Part shown: in pieces, positions 26,364 to 34,541 of the stretch
Position numbering within the stretch: the first letter of the stretch is position 1
Layout of the letters: each line of letters opens with the position of its first letter
Source: an uncultured Lachnospiraceae bacterium
GTDB lineage: Bacteria; Bacillota; Clostridia; Lachnospirales; Lachnospiraceae
Assembly (NCBI GenBank): GCA_947625775.1
Contig: CANQPM010000015.1
Location: 1 to 64,000 of the forward strand
Direction: 5' to 3'
DNA: 64,000 nucleotides
Notes under the pieces: model-generated
Told to the model about the DNA's origin: nothing
The model's database searches: none
The model's input: only the letters and a program-made list of their open reading frames with translations
Translations under genes and position numbers: made by a program

Positions 26364-27566
26364 ATGTTTTCTAATTTTTTCTATAAGTGCAAGGAAAAGG
26401 GGCTTAATATTACGCTGGGGGAGTGGCTTGACTTGCAGGACGCGCTTAATCAGGGGCTTTGTGAGAGTTCGCTGACGCAGTTTTATTATATTGCGCGTAT
26501 GATATTGGTAAAGAGTGAGACGGAGTATGACAAGTTTGACATGGCTTTTGAGGAGTGCTTTAAGGGAGTGAAGAATGAGACTGAAGTGGGTAAAAATATG
26601 CTGGCGTGGCTTGACAAGCCTGAGATGAGCAAGCTTCTTCACGAGGAGGAAAAGCACTGGCTCAATCAGATAGAGGAAATCCATGTGGACAAGGATGACG
26701 TCGAGGAGAAATTTAAGGAGCGTTTGAAGGATCAGGACTCGGAGCACAATGGCGGGAGTTTTTGGATTGGCACGATGGGCAAGACGCAGTTTGGCAATAC
26801 GGGCGGCAATGTTGGCGGCGTGAGGGTGGGCGGCTCTACGGGGTATCAGTCGGCTTTTGCCGTGGTGGGCGCGAGGAAATACCGTGATTTCCGCGATGAC
26901 AAGGTGATTGACAACAGGCAGTTTCAATTGGCGTTTAGGAGGCTTAGGCAGTTTTCCACCAAGCTTGACATTCCAAAGACTGAGCTTGACATTGACGGGA
27001 CGATAGATAAGACCTGCAACAATGGCGGGTATCTGCAGATAGAGATGATGAAGCCTAGGAAAAATGCGGTAAAGCTTTTGCTTTTGATGGATTCGGGCGG
27101 CACTATGATACCGTATTCAAAGCTTTTGAATGATTTGTTTCAGGCGGTAAACAAGTCAAACCATTACAAGGATGTAAAGGTCTATTATTTCCACAATTGT
27201 ATTTACTCCAAGCTTTACAAGACGCCCGAGTGCGACAATGGCGACTGGATAGATACGGAATGGCTTTTCAGGAACGCGGACAGCGATTACAAGGTTTTGA
27301 TCGTAGGCGATGCTGCTATGGCGCCCGAGGAGCTTTATTCGGACACGGGTAATTACAGGGGACCAAACGGCGGGCTTTCGGGTTATCAGTGGCTGCAGCT
27401 TGTAAAGAGGCACTATAAAAGGGTGGTCTGGCTAAATCCCAAGATGGCGCCTGGACGTGCTCCGTGGCGGGAGGCGGAAACCGCCATAAAAGAAATGTTT
27501 CCGATGTATAAGCTTACGGTCAAGGGCTTGAACGAGGCTATGATTAAGCTTATGGCTACAAAATAA
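26364..27566 (+). CDS. VWA-domain protein (CoxE-like), MoxR partner
   Basis: A 400-residue protein. The first ~220 residues are helical and charged. The VWA domain begins near residue 235 with LLLMDSGGTMIPYSKLL, a MIDAS-type DxGxT variant, and continues with DVKVYYFHNCIYSKLY and VLIVGDAAMAPEEL. Such proteins bind a target through the metal site and present it to a MoxR ATPase. AAGGAGG precedes the ATG at 26364. Its MoxR partner is at 23412; the pair would be adjacent without the repeats and the inserted slice. Confidence 0.85.
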   Translation: MFSNFFYKCKEKGLNITLGEWLDLQDALNQGLCESSLTQFYYIARMILVKSETEYDKFDMAFEECFKGVKNETEVGKNMLAWLDKPEMSKLLHEEEKHWLNQIEEIHVDKDDVEEKFKERLKDQDSEHNGGSFWIGTMGKTQFGNTGGNVGGVRVGGSTGYQSAFAVVGARKYRDFRDDKVIDNRQFQLAFRRLRQFSTKLDIPKTELDIDGTIDKTCNNGGYLQIEMMKPRKNAVKLLLLMDSGGTMIPYSKLLNDLFQAVNKSNHYKDVKVYYFHNCIYSKLYKTPECDNGDWIDTEWLFRNADSDYKVLIVGDAAMAPEELYSDTGNYRGPNGGLSGYQWLQLVKRHYKRVVWLNPKMAPGRAPWREAETAIKEMFPMYKLTVKGLNEAMIKLMATK

Positions 27567-27615
27567 AGAAAGGGGATAACTATTAAAACCAGAATAGTTG
27601 AAGGGTGAAGAAACG

Positions 27616-27972
27616 ATGGATAAAACAGTTCCCGTCAGGAAGGTACTTTTAAGGGGGGAGGACACGTTTTATGTTTATGACAAGCGTATCAACAAATGTG
27701 TCGTGGGTGCCTGTGATGGTGCTGTAAAGTATGGGCTTATCTTGAAGGTGAAGCTGGAAAACGGCGAGGAGTTTAACAGTTTTGAGTGTAATAAGTGCCA
27801 TACAAAATACATGCCTTATGCAAACTATGTGAGGATAAGCAGCCCGGAAATACTAAAAATAGTCAACAAGGACGAGGTTGCCGCAAGAGACAGAAAGCGC
27901 GCGGAAGATGCAAAAAAGCAGGCTGCGCGTGAAAGGAAAAAAATGCAGCAAAATAAAAAGGACCTGCGCTGA
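27616..27972 (+). CDS. Small cysteine-containing protein of unknown function
   Basis: A 118-residue protein, not recognised. Features: a basic start MDKTVPVRKVLLRGEDTF, cysteines in KCVVGAC and FECNKCHTKYMPY that could bind a metal, and a carboxyl stretch rich in K, R and A likely to form a coiled coil. It sits 49 bases after the VWA gene and before spoIVA and ends in a strong terminator, so it is probably co-transcribed with the VWA gene and could be a third part of the MoxR/VWA system. That link is inference from position. Confidence 0.6.
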   Translation: MDKTVPVRKVLLRGEDTFYVYDKRINKCVVGACDGAVKYGLILKVKLENGEEFNSFECNKCHTKYMPYANYVRISSPEILKIVNKDEVAARDRKRAEDAKKQAARERKKMQQNKKDLR

Positions 27973-27991
27973 AAGGCGAGGTTCTTTTTTT
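27960..27991 (+). terminator. Rho-independent terminator before spoIVA
   Basis: GGACCTGCGC (27960-27969) pairs with GCGAGGTTC (27976-27984), with one unpaired base, followed by seven T. The left arm overlaps the end of the upstream gene. Confidence 0.85.
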
Positions 27992-28052
27992 GCGCCAAGC
28001 TGCATAAGCTTAATTAGATTAGGACTGAAAACAAGCATAGGGAGAGGAAAAT

Positions 28053-29555
28053 ATGGGCAATCTTAATACAGGTTCGGAATATAATTTGTACAAGGACATA
28101 AGCAGGCGCACGGGCGGAGAGATTTATGTGGGCGTGGTAGGTCCTGTCAGGACAGGAAAATCTACATTTATAAAGCGTTTTATGGATTTGATGGTTCTGC
28201 CGCATATTGAAGACGAGCACGAGAAAACGAGGACGCAGGATGAGCTTCCCCAGAGCAGCGGCGGCAGGACAATAACGACGACAGAGCCGAAATTCATACC
28301 CAAAGAGGCCGCGCAGATAGAGATAAGCGACGGCATAAACGTAAAGGTGCGTCTTATCGACTGCGTGGGCTATATGGTTGACGGCGCGGCGGGACATATG
28401 GAGGAGGACGCTGAACGTATGGTAAAGACTCCGTGGTTCAACGAGGAAATTCCCTTTACGCAGGCGGCGGAAATCGGCACGAGGAAGGTAATCAACGACC
28501 ACTCCACCATAGGCATAGTGGTGACGACAGACGCAAGCTTTGGCGAGATACCGCGCGCGGCGTATAAGCCTGCGGAGGAGCAGACTATACTGGAGCTGAA
28601 AAAGCTTGGCAAGCCCTTTATAGTGCTTGTAAATACCATGAAGCCCTACAGCGAGGAGGCAAAAGCGGCGGCGGAGGAGATAGAAAAGCTTTATCAGGTC
28701 AAGGCGATGCCTATGAACATTGAGCAGCTTAGGCGTGAGGACATTACAAATATTCTTGAGCAGGTGATGTATGAGTTCCCTGTTTCGGTTATTGAATTTT
28801 ACACGCCTAAATGGCTTGACATTATGGATGTGTCGTCGCCTATGAAGCAGGAGATTATCGGCAGACTGCGCGAAACTATGGATAAGGTGCATACCGTGCG
28901 CGATATTCTGGAAAAGAATGTGCAGCAGGACATTGAAGCGGGCAGCGAGTACATAAAGCGGTGCAAATACGACCATGTGAACATTGCGGACGGCTCGGCG
29001 GCGTATTTTTTGGAGGCGGACACGAAATATTACTATGAGCTGCTCAGTTCAATGACGGGCGAGAGCATTACGGGTGAGTATCAGCTTATGCAGCTATTGT
29101 CAAGCCTTGCCAAGATGAAGAAGGAGTATAAGAAAATCCTCAATGCGCTTGAAAGCGCAAGGCAGAAGGGGTACGGCGTGGTTACGCCAGAGCGCGAGGA
29201 GATTGCGCTTGATACGCCTACTCTCATCAAGCACGGAAATAAGTATGGGGTGAAAATCAAGGCGCAGAGCCCGTCGATACATATGATTAAGGCAAATATT
29301 GAGACGGAGATTGCGCCGATTGTCGGCACGCAGCAGCAGGCGCAGGATTTAATTGATTATATTTCCAATGCGGAGACACAAAAAGAGGGAATATGGGAAA
29401 CAAATATTTTTGGAAAGACCGTGGAGCAGCTTGTAAATGACGGTATTACAGGAAAAGTGTCAATGATTGGCGAGGAGAGCCAGATTAAGCTGCAGGACAC
29501 TATGCAGAAGATTGTTAATGATTCTAATGGGGGAATGGTCTGTATTATTATTTAA
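28053..29555 (+). CDS. spoIVA: Stage IV sporulation protein A
   Basis: A 500-residue spore-coat morphogenetic ATPase. It carries GVVGPVRTGKSTFIKRF (P-loop, about 28-44), the conserved TTTEPKFIPKEAA stretch, DCVGYMVDGAAGH, and a middle and carboxyl domain ending NGGMVCIII. SpoIVA polymerises on the forespore surface under ATP hydrolysis and forms the base of the coat. Its presence is strong evidence that the organism, or its recent ancestor, sporulates. GGGAGAGG precedes the ATG. A terminator follows. Confidence 0.97.
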   Translation: MGNLNTGSEYNLYKDISRRTGGEIYVGVVGPVRTGKSTFIKRFMDLMVLPHIEDEHEKTRTQDELPQSSGGRTITTTEPKFIPKEAAQIEISDGINVKVRLIDCVGYMVDGAAGHMEEDAERMVKTPWFNEEIPFTQAAEIGTRKVINDHSTIGIVVTTDASFGEIPRAAYKPAEEQTILELKKLGKPFIVLVNTMKPYSEEAKAAAEEIEKLYQVKAMPMNIEQLRREDITNILEQVMYEFPVSVIEFYTPKWLDIMDVSSPMKQEIIGRLRETMDKVHTVRDILEKNVQQDIEAGSEYIKRCKYDHVNIADGSAAYFLEADTKYYYELLSSMTGESITGEYQLMQLLSSLAKMKKEYKKILNALESARQKGYGVVTPEREEIALDTPTLIKHGNKYGVKIKAQSPSIHMIKANIETEIAPIVGTQQQAQDLIDYISNAETQKEGIWETNIFGKTVEQLVNDGITGKVSMIGEESQIKLQDTMQKIVNDSNGGMVCIII

Positions 29556-29564
29556 GATGTGGTG

Positions 29565-29600
29565 AAAGGCTATGGCTGGGATTTAGGCTGTAGCCTTTTT
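29565..29600 (+). terminator. Rho-independent terminator after spoIVA
   Basis: AAAGGCTA (29565-29572) pairs with TAGCCTTTTT (29591-29600) around a GC-rich loop, and T-rich sequence follows. Confidence 0.8.
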
Positions 29601-29933
29601 GCTTTTTATATTCGTCTGTTTCAATCTCCAATTTTTCTTAATTTTCAAGGTTTGTGGTATGTTGGAAATATTTATCTTTTGGAATATACTCTAGTTTGTT
29701 TTATAGGGAGTATAACCTTTAATAAATATAAAAGTGTGATTATATATCCGCAAAATCCATATAATTGTGTGAATGAGGTTGTATTTTTTGTGTCTTCGGC
29801 ATATAATAAAAATATAATTGCAAAACATTAAAACTCCAATAGTAAGTAATTGTGAAACGTTTTCTAAATTCTACGTTATCGAATGGAGTTTTGTAAACGC
29901 CTAAACTCCAATAGAAGTGTGAGGAGTGAATAT
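29601..29933 (+). other. AT-rich gap with repeat half copy; no gene
   Basis: No supported coding region. The stretch is markedly AT-rich. It contains the AAATTCTACGTTAT motif at 29866-29879 and a 12-base direct repeat AAACTCCAATAG at 29831-29842 and 29903-29914 that flanks this motif. A TGGAGTTTTG segment (29884-29893) is complementary to the first repeat. It marks the left edge of the accessory island. Confidence 0.6.
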
Positions 29934-31277
29934 ATGGAACGATTTATTTTGAAAAAGCTGTTGGACTGGAAGGATTCTCCGTATCGCAAGCCTTTAATAC
30001 TGAAAGGTGTGCGGCAAGTTGGCAAAACATGGATTTTGAAGGAGTTTGGTAAGCGTTACTATGAAAACACTGCTTATTTTAACTTTGATGAAAACGAGGA
30101 ATACAAACAGTTCTTTGAAACTACCAAGGATGTTGACCGCATCCTTCAAAATCTGATGCTGGCAAGCGGTCAGAAAATTCTGCCCGAAAAGACCCTGATT
30201 ATTTTTGACGAGGTACAGGACTGTCCGAAGGTCATCAACTCCATGAAATATTTCTGCGAAAACGCACCGCAGTATCATATCGCCTGCGCTGGTTCTCTTT
30301 TAGGTATCGCCTTGGCAAAGCCTTCATCTTTTCCCGTGGGCAAGGTCAACTTCATGCAGATTGACCCTATGACATTCTCCGAATTTTTGATTGCTAATGG
30401 TGATGAAAAGCTTGCTGTTTATCTGGAAAATGTAGAAACTATCGAACCAATCCCTGATGCGTTCTTTAATCCTCTGTATGAGAAATTGAAGATGTACTAT
30501 GTTACTGGTGGTATGCCCGAATCCGTGTTGATGTGGACGGAAGCCCGTGACGTTGCTGCCATGCAGGAAGCTCTGTCCAGTATAATTGGCGCCTATGAGC
30601 GTGACTTTGCAAAGCATCCAAACATCAGCGAGTTTCCAAAAATTTCAATGATTTGGAAGTCAGTGCCGTCACAGCTGGCGCGGGAGAACAAGAAGTTTAT
30701 CTATAAGGTTGTCAAGGAAGGGGCAAGAGCCCGTGAATATGAGGATGCCTTGCAGTGGCTGGTAGATGCCCGTCTGGTTCATAAAATTTACCGTAGCTCT
30801 GCTCCAGGTCTTCCCATAGCGGCTTACGATGACCTGTCAGCCTTTAAGATTTATCTTGTAGATGTGGGGCTGCTTCGCCGCCTGGCGCAGCTGGCGCCTA
30901 CAGCTTTTGGGGAAGGCAACCGACTGTTCACTGAGTTCAAGGGCGCATTGACCGAGAATTTTGTGCTGCAAACCTTGATTACACAGTTTGAAGTGACTCC
31001 CCGCTATTGGACGCAAACCAATCCTCCATATGAGGTGGATTTCCTGATTCAACGGGAAAATGATATTTTCCCTGTTGAGGTCAAATCCGAAACCAATACA
31101 TCCAGCAAGAGCCTAAAGAAGTTCAAGGAGCTATTCCCTGATAAGGTCAAACTCCGTGTACGCTTTTCATTGGACAATTTGAAACTGGATGATGATGTGC
31201 TAAATATTCCGCTGTTTATGGCTGATTATGCCAATCGATTGATTGGTATTGCTTTAGAGCAGAAGAAGATGCGCTAA
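29934..31277 (+). CDS. AAA_14/DUF4143 ATPase
   Basis: A 447-residue protein. P-loop ILKGVRQVGKTWIL (about 22-35), Walker B TLIIFDEVQDCPK (about 80-93), sensor region IACAGSLLGIALAK, then a DUF4143 carboxyl domain. Near residue 368 the stretch YEVDFLIQRENDIFPVEVKS carries D...E-x-K residues of a PD-(D/E)XK nuclease fold. The family is widespread, often in mobile or accessory regions, and its role is unknown. GAGGAGTGA supports the ATG at 29934 over the ATG at 29883. Codon use (more even third positions) differs from the housekeeping genes. Confidence 0.88.
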   Translation: MERFILKKLLDWKDSPYRKPLILKGVRQVGKTWILKEFGKRYYENTAYFNFDENEEYKQFFETTKDVDRILQNLMLASGQKILPEKTLIIFDEVQDCPKVINSMKYFCENAPQYHIACAGSLLGIALAKPSSFPVGKVNFMQIDPMTFSEFLIANGDEKLAVYLENVETIEPIPDAFFNPLYEKLKMYYVTGGMPESVLMWTEARDVAAMQEALSSIIGAYERDFAKHPNISEFPKISMIWKSVPSQLARENKKFIYKVVKEGARAREYEDALQWLVDARLVHKIYRSSAPGLPIAAYDDLSAFKIYLVDVGLLRRLAQLAPTAFGEGNRLFTEFKGALTENFVLQTLITQFEVTPRYWTQTNPPYEVDFLIQRENDIFPVEVKSETNTSSKSLKKFKELFPDKVKLRVRFSLDNLKLDDDVLNIPLFMADYANRLIGIALEQKKMR

Positions 31278-31515
31278 ATGCCATTCTTTAAGCTGCCTGT
31301 TAATTTAACAAAAAAAGCCATGATTAGTTTGGATAAAGAATTTTTTCGATATAATGTTAAAAGTAAGTATCAAACACCTGTTTGATGAAGGTGACGTAGG
31401 GTAAAGTGGCGGACAGTAGATTTTTTCATATATGGGTGATATAATGTTAAATATTGAACGGGTGATTATTTGGCAGATTTTACACAACTCTTGAATATAC
31501 GAGGGAGAGATAATA
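31278..31515 (+). other. Intergenic gap with repeated GATATAATGTTAAA
   Basis: No gene is seen. GATATAATGTTAAA occurs twice (about 31349-31362 and 31437-31450), each preceded by a T-rich stretch. Either could be a -10 region for the downstream genes, but no good -35 hexamer at proper spacing was found. Confidence 0.4.
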
Positions 31516-31860
31516 GTGAAATCAAACTTTGAATTTTTGGATAGCCGTTTCCGTGTACTGGCTAATTTTGGCAGGCTGGCGGAAAAATACTGCTATTCCG
31601 ATTCTAATTCGTGCCTGATAAAATTGGGCATGATTGGTGAGACGATAGTAAATTTGATATTTACATATGACAAGATTGCATTGCCGCGGGATAATACCGC
31701 CGTTGAACGGATCAATAAGCTCCTTAGGGAAGGATTTATTACAAGAGATTTATCAGATATTCTCCATGCGCTCCGAAAAATCCGCAACAAAGCAGCACAT
31801 GAAAACTATACAGAATATTTGATTGGAGGGCAGACAAGTCAATTTTATATGAATCCATGA
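31516..31860 (+). pseudogene. Amino-terminal remnant of a type I restriction subunit HsdR
   Basis: A 114-codon frame. The first ~95 residues match the amino-terminal DUF4145-like region of HsdR-type helicase-nucleases: NFEFLDSRFRVLANFGRLAE, KYCYSDSNSCLIKLGMIGE and LHALRKIRNKAAHENY. Full HsdR is about 1000 residues, and the helicase and nuclease parts are absent; the last ~18 residues do not look like the family. GGGAGAG precedes a GTG start. It may also be a small domesticated protein, but no hsdM or hsdS is nearby, so a remnant is more likely. Confidence 0.65.
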
Positions 31861-31881
31861 AAAAACAGGAGGGATAATAGT

Positions 31882-32223
31882 ATGCCGATCAGGGTAGATA
31901 ATTTGTTGAAACAATATGTAAATAAAATAAAGGGAATCTATGGCTCTCATTTAAAGACAGTTATATTGTATGGCTCTTATGCGCGTGGAGATTATAGAGA
32001 GGATTCGGACATTGATATTATGATTTTACTGGATATAGACGATTTGGAAATTAAAAACTTTGGACGCGAGCTTTCGTATATGACTTATGATTTTAATATG
32101 GATCATGATGTGGATATTAAACCAATTGCGAAATATCGGGAACATTTCAGATATTGGTTAAATGCATATCCGTTTTATGCAAATGTTGAGAGAGAAGGGA
32201 TCAAACTGTATGAAGCAGCATGA
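31882..32223 (+). CDS. MNT-type nucleotidyltransferase antitoxin
   Basis: A 113-residue minimal nucleotidyltransferase. The active-site signature LYGSYARGDYREDSDIDI (about 31-48) contains the GS and DxD residues, with a third acid in DVDIKPI (about 74). In MNT/HEPN systems this protein modifies and silences the HEPN ribonuclease. It overlaps the HEPN gene by 14 bases, the expected organisation. GGAGGG precedes the ATG. Confidence 0.88.
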   Translation: MPIRVDNLLKQYVNKIKGIYGSHLKTVILYGSYARGDYREDSDIDIMILLDIDDLEIKNFGRELSYMTYDFNMDHDVDIKPIAKYREHFRYWLNAYPFYANVEREGIKLYEAA

Positions 32224-32629
32224 TGAGGGAAATAAAACAGACTTGATGAAATACCGATTGGAAACTGCAGAAAGCGATTTAAGAGTCGCAAAATCGTTGA
32301 TGCAGTCCAAGGAATACAGAGCTGCAAACAACAGAGCTTATTATGCTATTTTTCATGCTATATCAGCGGTTCATGCGTTGGACGGAAAAGCATATAAAAA
32401 ACATAAAGATGCAATAGCGAATTTTAACAGGGATTATGTAAAAACGGAGATTTTTCCGAGGGATATAGGCAGAAAAATTTCACGTGCAGAAGAAATTCGA
32501 CATGCAAGCGATTATGACGATTTCTATATAGCAGACAAAAAGGAAACACAAGAATTGGCAGATACAGCAGAAGAATTGATAAGAATGGTTGAAGCATATT
32601 GCAAAAATAGTATGAGCGCAGAGGAATAA
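32210..32629 (+). CDS. HEPN-domain toxin
   Basis: A 139-residue all-helical HEPN protein. The stretch NNRAYYAIFHAISAVHAL (about 40-57) carries the R-x6-H arrangement of the HEPN ribonuclease centre. Further conserved pieces are FNRDYVKTEIFPRDIGRKIS and RHASDYDDFY. Such proteins cleave RNA and are held inactive by the MNT partner encoded just upstream. AGAAGGG upstream favours the ATG at 32210; a second ATG at 32246 is possible. Confidence 0.86.
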   Translation: MKQHDEGNKTDLMKYRLETAESDLRVAKSLMQSKEYRAANNRAYYAIFHAISAVHALDGKAYKKHKDAIANFNRDYVKTEIFPRDIGRKISRAEEIRHASDYDDFYIADKKETQELADTAEELIRMVEAYCKNSMSAEE

Positions 32630-32661
32630 CAAAAGGAAAAAATACGCATTTTGAAGATATT

Positions 32662-32922
32662 ATGGTAAAGTTTACCGCTTTTGAACGTGCAAAGGTGACT
32701 GAAAAAGTGACTGAAAAGGTGACTGAAAAACAGAATGATATTGAACAAAAAATAATTGATATTTTGGGGCAGGTTCCAGATATGACATATTTGGAATTAT
32801 CAAGGAGATTAAATGTCAGCAGAAAGACAGTCTCACAGAGGATAAGATGTCTTAAAGAAAAAGGAACTATTGTAAGAGGTGATTCAGATAAAAAAGGGTA
32901 TTGGAAAACGCGGATTTTTTGA
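32662..32922 (+). pseudogene. Winged-helix carboxyl fragment of an AlbA_2-type regulator
   Basis: An 86-codon frame. After KVTEKVTEKVTEK heptad-like repeats, a winged helix follows: MTYLELSRRLNVSRKTVSQR, then LKEKGTIVRGDSDKKGYW. This arrangement is the usual end of large ATP-binding/AlbA_2 transcriptional regulators, whose amino-terminal ~350 residues are missing here. No good ribosome binding site was found. It may be a remnant or a small regulator of the toxin-antitoxin pair. Confidence 0.55.
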
Positions 32923-32968
32923 AGATAAAATATAATTCATACACTGAAAAACAATAGGGAGGTTTACA

Positions 32969-33982
32969 ATGAAATTTTATCACATCACGGATGAGCCGAT
33001 TAAAATTTACGGACTTGCCGTAGCAGATAAGGAAAAACGCCAGTTCTGGCGTGTAAAACCTGAGATTATGGACAAGTGGAGTACGATACAGTTTTTAGGA
33101 AAAAGAGCGGCAGGCGGGCGCGTGCGTTTTAAGACGGATTCCGCTGTTTTATGCGTGAGAATGACATTGGCACAGGCAAAGGAGGACATCAACATACCGC
33201 TTTCAGGCTCCGCGGGAGCGGACATATATCTCGGAAAGGGAAAGTCCTCTGAATTTTTAGGATACATTGCGCCAGCCCTACATACCATGGACGAAATAAG
33301 TGTGGAGAAAACATTTTTAAAAAAAGCGGGGCTTGAAACGGTCACTATAAACCTGCCGCGAAACGACCATCTTCTAAGCATGGAAATAGGAATAGACGAC
33401 GGCGCGGCACTAAAAGCGCCCGACGAGTACACGGTAGCAAAGCCGATAATTTTTTACGGTTCATCTATTACAGAGGGCGGATGCGCCTCGCGGGCGGGAA
33501 ACGCGTACACAAGCATTGTATGCCGCTGGCTTGACGCTGATTATTATAACTTTGGCTTTTCAGGCTCGTCGCGCGGGGAAAAGGAATTTGCACAATACAT
33601 CGCGCACATTCCTGAAATGAGCGCGTTTGTGTACGACTATGACCACAATGCTGATTCCCCAGAGCAGCTTGCCGAAACTCATGAGCCGTTTTTCAAAATC
33701 ATAAGGGAGGCGCATTGTGACACGCCCGTCATATTTATGACGCGCCCTGATACGGATAAAGATATGGCAGATTCTGAAAAGAGAAGAAACATTATATATA
33801 AAACTTACGAAAACGCTGTCCAAAATGGCGATGATAAAGTATGGTTCATTGACGGCGGTAAATTTTTTGGCGAGGAGGGACGGGGAGAGTGTACAGTAGA
33901 CGGCACCCACCCAAATTCGCTTGGCTTTATGAGAATGGCGCAGACCGTATATCCTGTGCTTAAGGAATGTCTTAAGCTATAG
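32969..33982 (+). CDS. SGNH/GDSL-family hydrolase
   Basis: A 337-residue protein. An amino-terminal beta-rich domain (about 1-150) precedes an SGNH hydrolase domain: FYGSSITEGG (block I serine, about 164), NFGFSGSSRG (block II), and VDGTHPNSLGF (catalytic D and H, about 310). No signal peptide is visible, so it acts in the cytoplasm, perhaps on acetylated sugars. The two-domain architecture resembles carbohydrate acetylesterases; the substrate is unknown. GGGAGG precedes the ATG. Confidence 0.87.
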   Translation: MKFYHITDEPIKIYGLAVADKEKRQFWRVKPEIMDKWSTIQFLGKRAAGGRVRFKTDSAVLCVRMTLAQAKEDINIPLSGSAGADIYLGKGKSSEFLGYIAPALHTMDEISVEKTFLKKAGLETVTINLPRNDHLLSMEIGIDDGAALKAPDEYTVAKPIIFYGSSITEGGCASRAGNAYTSIVCRWLDADYYNFGFSGSSRGEKEFAQYIAHIPEMSAFVYDYDHNADSPEQLAETHEPFFKIIREAHCDTPVIFMTRPDTDKDMADSEKRRNIIYKTYENAVQNGDDKVWFIDGGKFFGEEGRGECTVDGTHPNSLGFMRMAQTVYPVLKECLKL

Positions 33983-34010
33983 CCACGGCGGATTTATATT
34001 ATTCTTTAAG

Positions 34011-34039
34011 TTGCCTGATATTTTCGTTTGTGCTATAAT
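34011..34039 (+). promoter_or_regulatory. Promoter of cdd
   Basis: TTGCCT at 34011-34016, 17-base spacer, TATAAT at 34034-34039, about 58 bases before the cdd start. Confidence 0.7.
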
Positions 34040-34096
34040 TTGCTAAAGAAAAAGACGCTTGCACTTAGCCGTCAATGAACGGCAGAAAGGATTAAA

Positions 34097-34504
34097 ATGA
34101 GCAACGAAGAATTAATAGAAACAGCTCTTAAAGCGCGGGAATTTTCATATTCCCCATATTCAAAATTTAAGGTCGGCGCGGCGCTGCTTGCCAAAAACGG
34201 CAAGGTCTACACAGGCTGCAACATTGAAAGCGCAAGCTATACTCCGACAAACTGCGCGGAGAGGACAGCCTTTTTTAAGGCGGTAAGCGAGGGCGAGCGG
34301 GAGTTTGAGGCGATAGCGATAACGGGCGGATATGACGGCGCCCCCACGGAATATTCTTATCCGTGCGGCGTGTGCAGGCAGGTGATGATGGAGTTCTGCG
34401 ATCCTAAAAGCTTTAGGGTTATAACAGCTGTATCAAAGGAAAAATACCTTGAAAAGACGCTGGAGGAAATGCTTCCCTACGGCTTTGGACCGTCAAATTT
34501 ATGA
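34097..34504 (+). CDS. cdd: Cytidine deaminase
   Basis: A 135-residue zinc enzyme that converts cytidine to uridine in pyrimidine salvage. Zinc and catalytic residues are in TNCAERTAFF (about 52-61) and PCGVCRQVMMEF (about 90-101). The amino terminus AREFSYSPYSKFKVGAALL is typical of the small tetrameric form. GAAAGG precedes the ATG, and a clear promoter lies upstream. Confidence 0.95.
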   Translation: MSNEELIETALKAREFSYSPYSKFKVGAALLAKNGKVYTGCNIESASYTPTNCAERTAFFKAVSEGEREFEAIAITGGYDGAPTEYSYPCGVCRQVMMEFCDPKSFRVITAVSKEKYLEKTLEEMLPYGFGPSNL

Positions 34505-34541
34505 GTATTTCCAGTATTATTGACGAAAGCAGGACACACGT

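Noticed and set aside
23412-27566. MoxR/VWA pair as a new antiviral system
   Set aside because: MoxR/VWA pairs are widespread chaperone-type systems, and here no nuclease, protease or other effector is linked; the neighbouring cargo looks inserted.
29559-29831. A 90-codon plus-strand frame after spoIVA
   Set aside because: It starts in the spoIVA terminator, runs through AT-rich intergenic DNA, and has no ribosome binding site or family match.
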